Source: a virus. From it: 43,551 bases of DNA. Position numbers and translations under genes: made by a program. This document shows, piece by piece, positions 40,165 to 43,551 of this stretch. Every line of letters begins with the position of its first letter. Position 1 is the first letter of the stretch. The notes below the pieces were generated by a model. It saw only the letters and a program-made list of their open reading frames with translations. It was not told where the DNA came from and did not search any database. The stretch is taken from positions 1-43,551 of the IMG/VR virus record IMGVR_UViG_3300035070_001113; one strand, 5' to 3'.

Positions 40165-40388
40165 AATTTAGCAACTAACTTTTCTACCTGTTTGATATGC
40201 GTGTCTTGAATTGTAGTAATACCTTTGAACCAATTGTAGACAGTCATCCGAGTAACATTAAGATACTCAGCCACATCATTTACAGGTATATCGTTTTGTA
40301 CACAAATTAACCCTAGTTTTACACCTAACAAGTCTGAGTCCGCTTCGTTAACCGCATTAACAAATTGCACGGAGTAACCTTTTGACAT
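40155..40388 (-). CDS. Small helix-turn-helix DNA-binding regulator
   Basis: 77 residues. The segment GLICVQNDIPVNDVAEYLNV with TRMTVYNWFKG (35-57) is a clear Cro/C1-type helix-turn-helix (VNDVAEYLNVTRMTVYNWF). It probably controls phage transcription or replication; the target is unknown (the 420-439 palindrome is one candidate). Its ribosome site GAGGAG lies in the codons of the acidic tail of the upstream gene, and its stop lies inside the hairpin before the primase. Confidence 0.8.
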   Translation of the reverse strand: MSKGYSVQFVNAVNEADSDLLGVKLGLICVQNDIPVNDVAEYLNVTRMTVYNWFKGITTIQDTHIKQVEKLVAKLKN

Positions 40389-40391
40389 ATA

Positions 40392-41261
40392 TCACTCCTC
40401 GTCGTCGTCCCACTCGTCAATAACTTTCTCTACATCAACCTTAGACGGAGCCTCTTTTTCTTTCTTATTGGCTACCTTTTTAGGTTCAGCAGACTCGGCA
40501 GGTTCCTCTATCTTAGCAGGTGCTTCCTTATGCTCTATCTGTTTGGCAGTTTGATTAACCGACATAGTAACTAACCTTTTTACCTCATCAGATTCAGACT
40601 TCTCAAGTGCTACATCAAACTCGTCATTCTCTAATAAACGTACAGGCTTGAAAGTTATCTTACCAATACCAGAAGTATCAAAACGCATCTCTGTTACTAC
40701 AGACATGATAGGTGCGCCCTGTGTAGCAATACGTCTTGCATATGCTTGTAAAGGCCACTTGTTATTTTCACCCTCACCGAAAATAGACTTAGCAGGTACA
40801 TTCAATTGATAGACAGGGCCATTAATATCACCTTCCAAAACAACAGCAATACGTTGTTGGAATCTACAAGCACGGCTCTCCCCTTGCCCAGAACCTTTGA
40901 TATTTTGTGGACAGTCTACACAATTTTTAGACTGTGGGTTTTCTACTTTCGGGTCTGGTTTAGAACCATCAGCCGACCAACAATCAGGTGCAGATACTAC
41001 ACCTTTCTTATAAGCCCCTGCATAATAAATCCTAGAGACGTGTTCAGATGCGCCAACAATAACTACATTCATGGCACGGTCTTCATTACAAGCAACTTCT
41101 TTACCGTCTACCATCATGCGCCATACACCACCCTCAATGGAAATACGTCTAATTCCAGAACCACCAGAACCACCCATCAATGACTTCGTTAAATTATCTA
41201 CACCACCCTTATTACGAATGTGGTCAGGTAATCCTTTTTTAAATATTGCGATATCGCTCAT
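40392..41261 (-). CDS. ssDNA-binding-like protein with acidic tail
   Basis: 289 residues. Core: AMNVVIVGASEHVSRIYYAG, DCWSADGSKPDPKV, then a Cys set (C94, C114, C117, C132) in SKNCVDCPQNIKG and SRACRFQQRIAVVLEG, a pattern found in phage single-strand DNA-binding proteins of this kind. A Lys/Glu-rich linker follows, with a very acidic end VIDEWDDDEE like the protein-interaction tail of SSBs. Four Cys may bind zinc. The function is inferred from pattern, tail and position beside the primase-helicase. GGGAGAG precedes the ATG. Confidence 0.75.
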   Translation of the reverse strand: MSDIAIFKKGLPDHIRNKGGVDNLTKSLMGGSGGSGIRRISIEGGVWRMMVDGKEVACNEDRAMNVVIVGASEHVSRIYYAGAYKKGVVSAPDCWSADGSKPDPKVENPQSKNCVDCPQNIKGSGQGESRACRFQQRIAVVLEGDINGPVYQLNVPAKSIFGEGENNKWPLQAYARRIATQGAPIMSVVTEMRFDTSGIGKITFKPVRLLENDEFDVALEKSESDEVKRLVTMSVNQTAKQIEHKEAPAKIEEPAESAEPKKVANKKEKEAPSKVDVEKVIDEWDDDEE

Positions 41262-41280
41262 TTCACTCTCCCATAGTTAA

Positions 41281-41667
41281 TTAAGTTTTTCTACGAACTG
41301 TTACAGCATAACGACTGTCCACATTAAGTCCCGGAGGTAACTTGTCAGGATTCTCCTGTAAAAACTGACTCATGTTGGATTGCGCTATGCGCTTCTCTAG
41401 TAACTCTAACGCATTGTTATCTTTTATAAACTCATACATAGATTGCCAATCAGCCGTATGGTATCTCTTCGATATACGTCTTGTTACCGTGCCATAATCT
41501 GTGCGTAAACTTTCCGCACCTGTATCTTTACAAACTTCAAGAAGTTCGTTTTCTATCACACGTAAAGCTTCTTTCAACTCTTCGTCTTTCTTTTCAAACT
41601 CGCTTTTAAGATCAGCACGTTTGTCCCGAATCTTTACGTAGACTTTTACTAGCTTATCTACTTTCAT
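41281..41667 (-). CDS. Conserved coiled-coil protein, possibly Gam-like
   Basis: 128 residues. An N-terminal coiled coil (KIRDKRADLKSEFEKKDEEL) precedes TGAESLRTDYGTVTRRISKR, YHTADWQSMYEFIKDNNALE, LLEKRIAQSNMSQFLQENPD and KLPPGLNVDSRYAVTVRRKT. The pattern of coiled coil plus a TxYGTV-type beta hairpin recalls Mu Gam-like proteins that protect DNA ends, but this is only a resemblance. It lies between the helicase and the ssDNA-binding-like gene, behind a strong GGAGGAGGG site. Confidence 0.7.
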   Translation of the reverse strand: MKVDKLVKVYVKIRDKRADLKSEFEKKDEELKEALRVIENELLEVCKDTGAESLRTDYGTVTRRISKRYHTADWQSMYEFIKDNNALELLEKRIAQSNMSQFLQENPDKLPPGLNVDSRYAVTVRRKT

Positions 41668-41698
41668 TTACCCTCCTCCATTTAAAACACGTATATAA

Positions 41699-41727
41699 AT
41701 ACTACAACCTACTTTATACATTGTCAA
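41699..41727 (-). promoter_or_regulatory. Strong sigma-70-type leftward promoter
   Basis: A perfect TTGACA (41727-41722), an exact 17-base spacer and TAGTAT (41704-41699) lie just before the gene starting at 41667. The -35 box overlaps the stop codon of the SNF2 gene. It would drive the coiled-coil, ssDNA-binding-like, HTH and primase genes and suggests use of host RNA polymerase. Confidence 0.65.
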
Positions 41728-43271
41728 TCATCTTCTAAAATATTTTTATATAAATCGACAAGTTTATTATGTACATCAATTTTTGACTGTAGCATTTTGT
41801 ACATTTTCTTTTCTGCATGAGACCCTTGTAAGTGTACGACAGTACATGGATTCTTTTGACCTGCCCTGTGTACTCTTGCGTTTGCTTGTAAATACGTTTC
41901 TACAGACATGACAGCAGACCAATACACCACCACGTTTGCGGCGTGGAGCGTTACTCCATGCGATGCGGCTTGTGGTTGTATGACTAATATTCTTGGGTCT
42001 TTTGTTGTTTGGAATCTATTAAATATATCTGTTCTATTGTTTACAGATACTCCCCCATGTATCACATCACACGTATACTTGTTTTTAAGTAGATAGTCTT
42101 CTATTAAATTTATTGCATGACGGTAGGGTGCAAACACAATAACTTTGTGACTTGCTTCATCAATAACTTCGGTCAACACTTGTAGTCTATTAGATACATC
42201 AAACTCTACTGTATCTCCATTATCCGTGTATACCGCACCACAAGATAATTGTAGGAGTTTGTTTAAGTTTGCAGCGGCATTAACAGAAGTTATTTCTTCT
42301 CCGGCTGCGATAGTCATCATATCTTTTCTCATGCGTTCATAATACTTAGACTGTTGTTTTGTAAGAGGAATTTTCCTAGTTGTGTAGGTCATGTCTGGTA
42401 AATCCAAACAATCTTTTTTTGTAAATCGTATCGCAGGTTGTAAAGCCTTGTGAACTACATCCTCTGCTTTTTCTTTTGGTAGCCATATAAATTGAGATAC
42501 TTTATACATGACAAGATCTTTGAACGTACCGAAATATTTAGGTACATTAGCGGGGTTTATAATTCTAGCCAAACCATACGCATCTGTGGGAGATTGCGAT
42601 GCAGGTGTACCTGTCAGCATCCATACCCATGTATGTGGTTTTATTATCGAGTTTAGTATCTTCCATCTTTTTGTAGTAACCGTTTTATATGCGTTTGCTT
42701 CGTCTACTACTATAAGGTCAAACTCATTGTTATTTACTGCATCTCGTATAATCTGCAATCCATCATAGTTACATATTACAAACTCAGCATCAGAGTTTAC
42801 GACCTCTATCCTTTTTTCTCGTGAATAGCTATGGGCTATCGCTACCGACCTATGGATAGCAAATTTAAATAAGTCTCCACCCCACGCAGATTGCATGATA
42901 GATAGAGGACATAGCACTAAAACTCTTTTGATAAACCCTAGTTTCATTAAATAATCAGCCGCCCATATTACACTAGCTGTTTTGCCCGTACCTTGTTCGT
43001 TAAAAACAAACGCACGACGATTTAATGTTAGGAATGAGGATGTTTCTTTTTGATGTTCAAATGGTTTGTATTTACCACCCCATTTATAATTTCTACATAT
43101 GGGACTGGGGACGTTTTTTATTTTTAGATTTTTTAAAACTTGTGCTTCTTCTAAACCCCAATTTACTAATACTTCGTTAGAAGAAAGTGATTTGCTTTTT
43201 GGTATTACCTCTGTGATCTTATTAGGCTGTCGTACTTTTAGTAGCAAAGCCTTGTTGTCTATGATCTCCAT
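41724..43271 (-). CDS. SNF2-family DNA helicase
   Basis: 515 residues from the ATG at 43271 (AAAGGAG, six bases upstream; an ATG at 43292 lies before that site). Motif I NEQGTGKTA (91-99), motif II DEAN (190-193), motif III LTGTPA (219-224), RecA-2 motifs VIVFAPYRHAINLIEDYLL and VIQPQAASHGVTLHAANVVV, and motif VI QANARVHRAGQKN (462-474). SNF2 enzymes of phages translocate on double-stranded DNA and are common in replication/recombination modules. It is the first large gene of the leftward arm after the HNH-like protein. Confidence 0.93.
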   Translation of the reverse strand: MEIIDNKALLLKVRQPNKITEVIPKSKSLSSNEVLVNWGLEEAQVLKNLKIKNVPSPICRNYKWGGKYKPFEHQKETSSFLTLNRRAFVFNEQGTGKTASVIWAADYLMKLGFIKRVLVLCPLSIMQSAWGGDLFKFAIHRSVAIAHSYSREKRIEVVNSDAEFVICNYDGLQIIRDAVNNNEFDLIVVDEANAYKTVTTKRWKILNSIIKPHTWVWMLTGTPASQSPTDAYGLARIINPANVPKYFGTFKDLVMYKVSQFIWLPKEKAEDVVHKALQPAIRFTKKDCLDLPDMTYTTRKIPLTKQQSKYYERMRKDMMTIAAGEEITSVNAAANLNKLLQLSCGAVYTDNGDTVEFDVSNRLQVLTEVIDEASHKVIVFAPYRHAINLIEDYLLKNKYTCDVIHGGVSVNNRTDIFNRFQTTKDPRILVIQPQAASHGVTLHAANVVVYWSAVMSVETYLQANARVHRAGQKNPCTVVHLQGSHAEKKMYKMLQSKIDVHNKLVDLYKNILEDD

Positions 43272-43330
43272 CGTACTCTCCTTTCTATACACGTACAGAC
43301 CAAAGTAACATTTTTACTTAGTCAGAGGAC

Positions 43331-43336
43331 ATTATA
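43331..43336 (-). promoter_or_regulatory. Candidate -10 box before the SNF2 gene
   Basis: A perfect TATAAT (43336-43331, minus strand) overlaps the HNH stop codon and is followed by the SNF2 leader. The -35 region 17 bases upstream (TCGTAA) is a poor match, so this is only a candidate. Confidence 0.35.
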
Positions 43337-43551
43337 CCTTTTTCTTTTTATAATTACGAGATCTATTTTTCTTTTTGGATTCTATTTTATATCCGTCTTT
43401 GTTTGTGCCACCTTTACTCAACGGTTTACTGTGGGATATATCTTTACCCTCACGTTTGTCTGCTTTTCCGTTTTTGTTTCTGTCAGGATATTTTTTATCC
43501 ATAGCACGTCTAGCACGTTGACGTTCCATTCGATCTTTGTGTTCGCCACGT
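43332..43551 (-). CDS. C-terminal part of HNH-like protein (enters at right edge)
   Basis: The frame is open at the right edge (RGEHKDR before MERQRARRAMDKKYPDRNKN) and ends with TAA at 43334-43332. The C-terminus GKDISHSKPLSKGGTNKDGY, then KIESKKKNRSRNYKKKKV, matches the HNH pattern DIxHxKPLSKGGTN...NL/xIxSxxxNRS, with D-x-x-H as the first metal-site pair. It is highly basic. If the window is circular, the frame is the continuation of the gene starting at 299, across one split codon, giving 172 residues. In many tailed phages an HNH gene lies near the terminase genes, as here. Confidence 0.8.
   Translation of the reverse strand, partial: RGEHKDRMERQRARRAMDKKYPDRNKNGKADKREGKDISHSKPLSKGGTNKDGYKIESKKKNRSRNYKKKKV

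Noticed and set aside
1-43551. tRNA genes, integrase and attachment site
   Set aside because: I saw no cloverleaf-like sequence with a TTCRA arm in intergenic space (which is very short), and no tyrosine or serine recombinase motifs among the proteins.

Overview
This window looks like an essentially complete genome of an AT-rich, probably marine, tailed phage with a short-tailed (podovirus-like) architecture. A terminase pair, P22-style portal, scaffold, Mu gpT-like capsid protein, two adaptor-like neck proteins, tail fibres, a tail-nozzle-like protein and four large ejection/internal-virion-type proteins are present. No tape measure, sheath, integrase or lysogeny module is visible. The partial reading frame leaving the left edge (1-299, minus) continues in frame into the partial one entering at the right edge (43332-43551, minus). 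Joined, they give one plausible 172-residue HNH-like protein, so the window is probably a circular or circularly permuted genome cut inside that gene. The host cannot be read from the sequence; many small proteins resemble families I know from phages of marine bacteria.

Layout. 300-584 is a divergent control region with a 20-bp perfect palindrome. 585-8802 (plus) is the packaging and head module: small and large terminase, portal, a GroES-like protein, scaffold, decoration-type protein and major capsid protein, closed by a clear terminator at 8819-8850. 8745-9601 is a two-gene minus-strand insert (GNAT acetyltransferase and HNH endonuclease). A new plus-strand promoter (9616-9644) precedes 9737-13893, a run of small structural and very basic proteins with stop/start overlaps (TAATG, TAGTG, ATGA). 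13893-18301 holds neck/adaptor and tail proteins. 18301-21729 is a giant receptor-binding candidate with five LamG-like repeats. 22231-23765 is a lysis cassette with a holin-like protein and an M15 peptidase. 23767-36981 holds the tail nozzle and the ejection proteins, ending with a 2085-residue polyvalent-type protein.

The right arm (37099-43551) is transcribed leftward toward the structural genes: HNH-like protein, SNF2 helicase, a conserved coiled-coil protein, an ssDNA-binding-like protein with an acidic tail, a small helix-turn-helix regulator, a primase-helicase fusion and a small basic protein. No DNA or RNA polymerase gene is visible, so replication and transcription probably rely on host polymerases, with the phage supplying primase-helicase and an ssDNA-binding protein.

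Points worth a second look are the edge-spanning gene, a pair of mutually exclusive hairpins in front of the primase, the cluster of tiny lysine-rich proteins sharing a C-terminal motif, the antisense GNAT/HNH insert whose coding sequence contains the capsid terminator, and a possible loop-loop RNA element between the two convergent arms.
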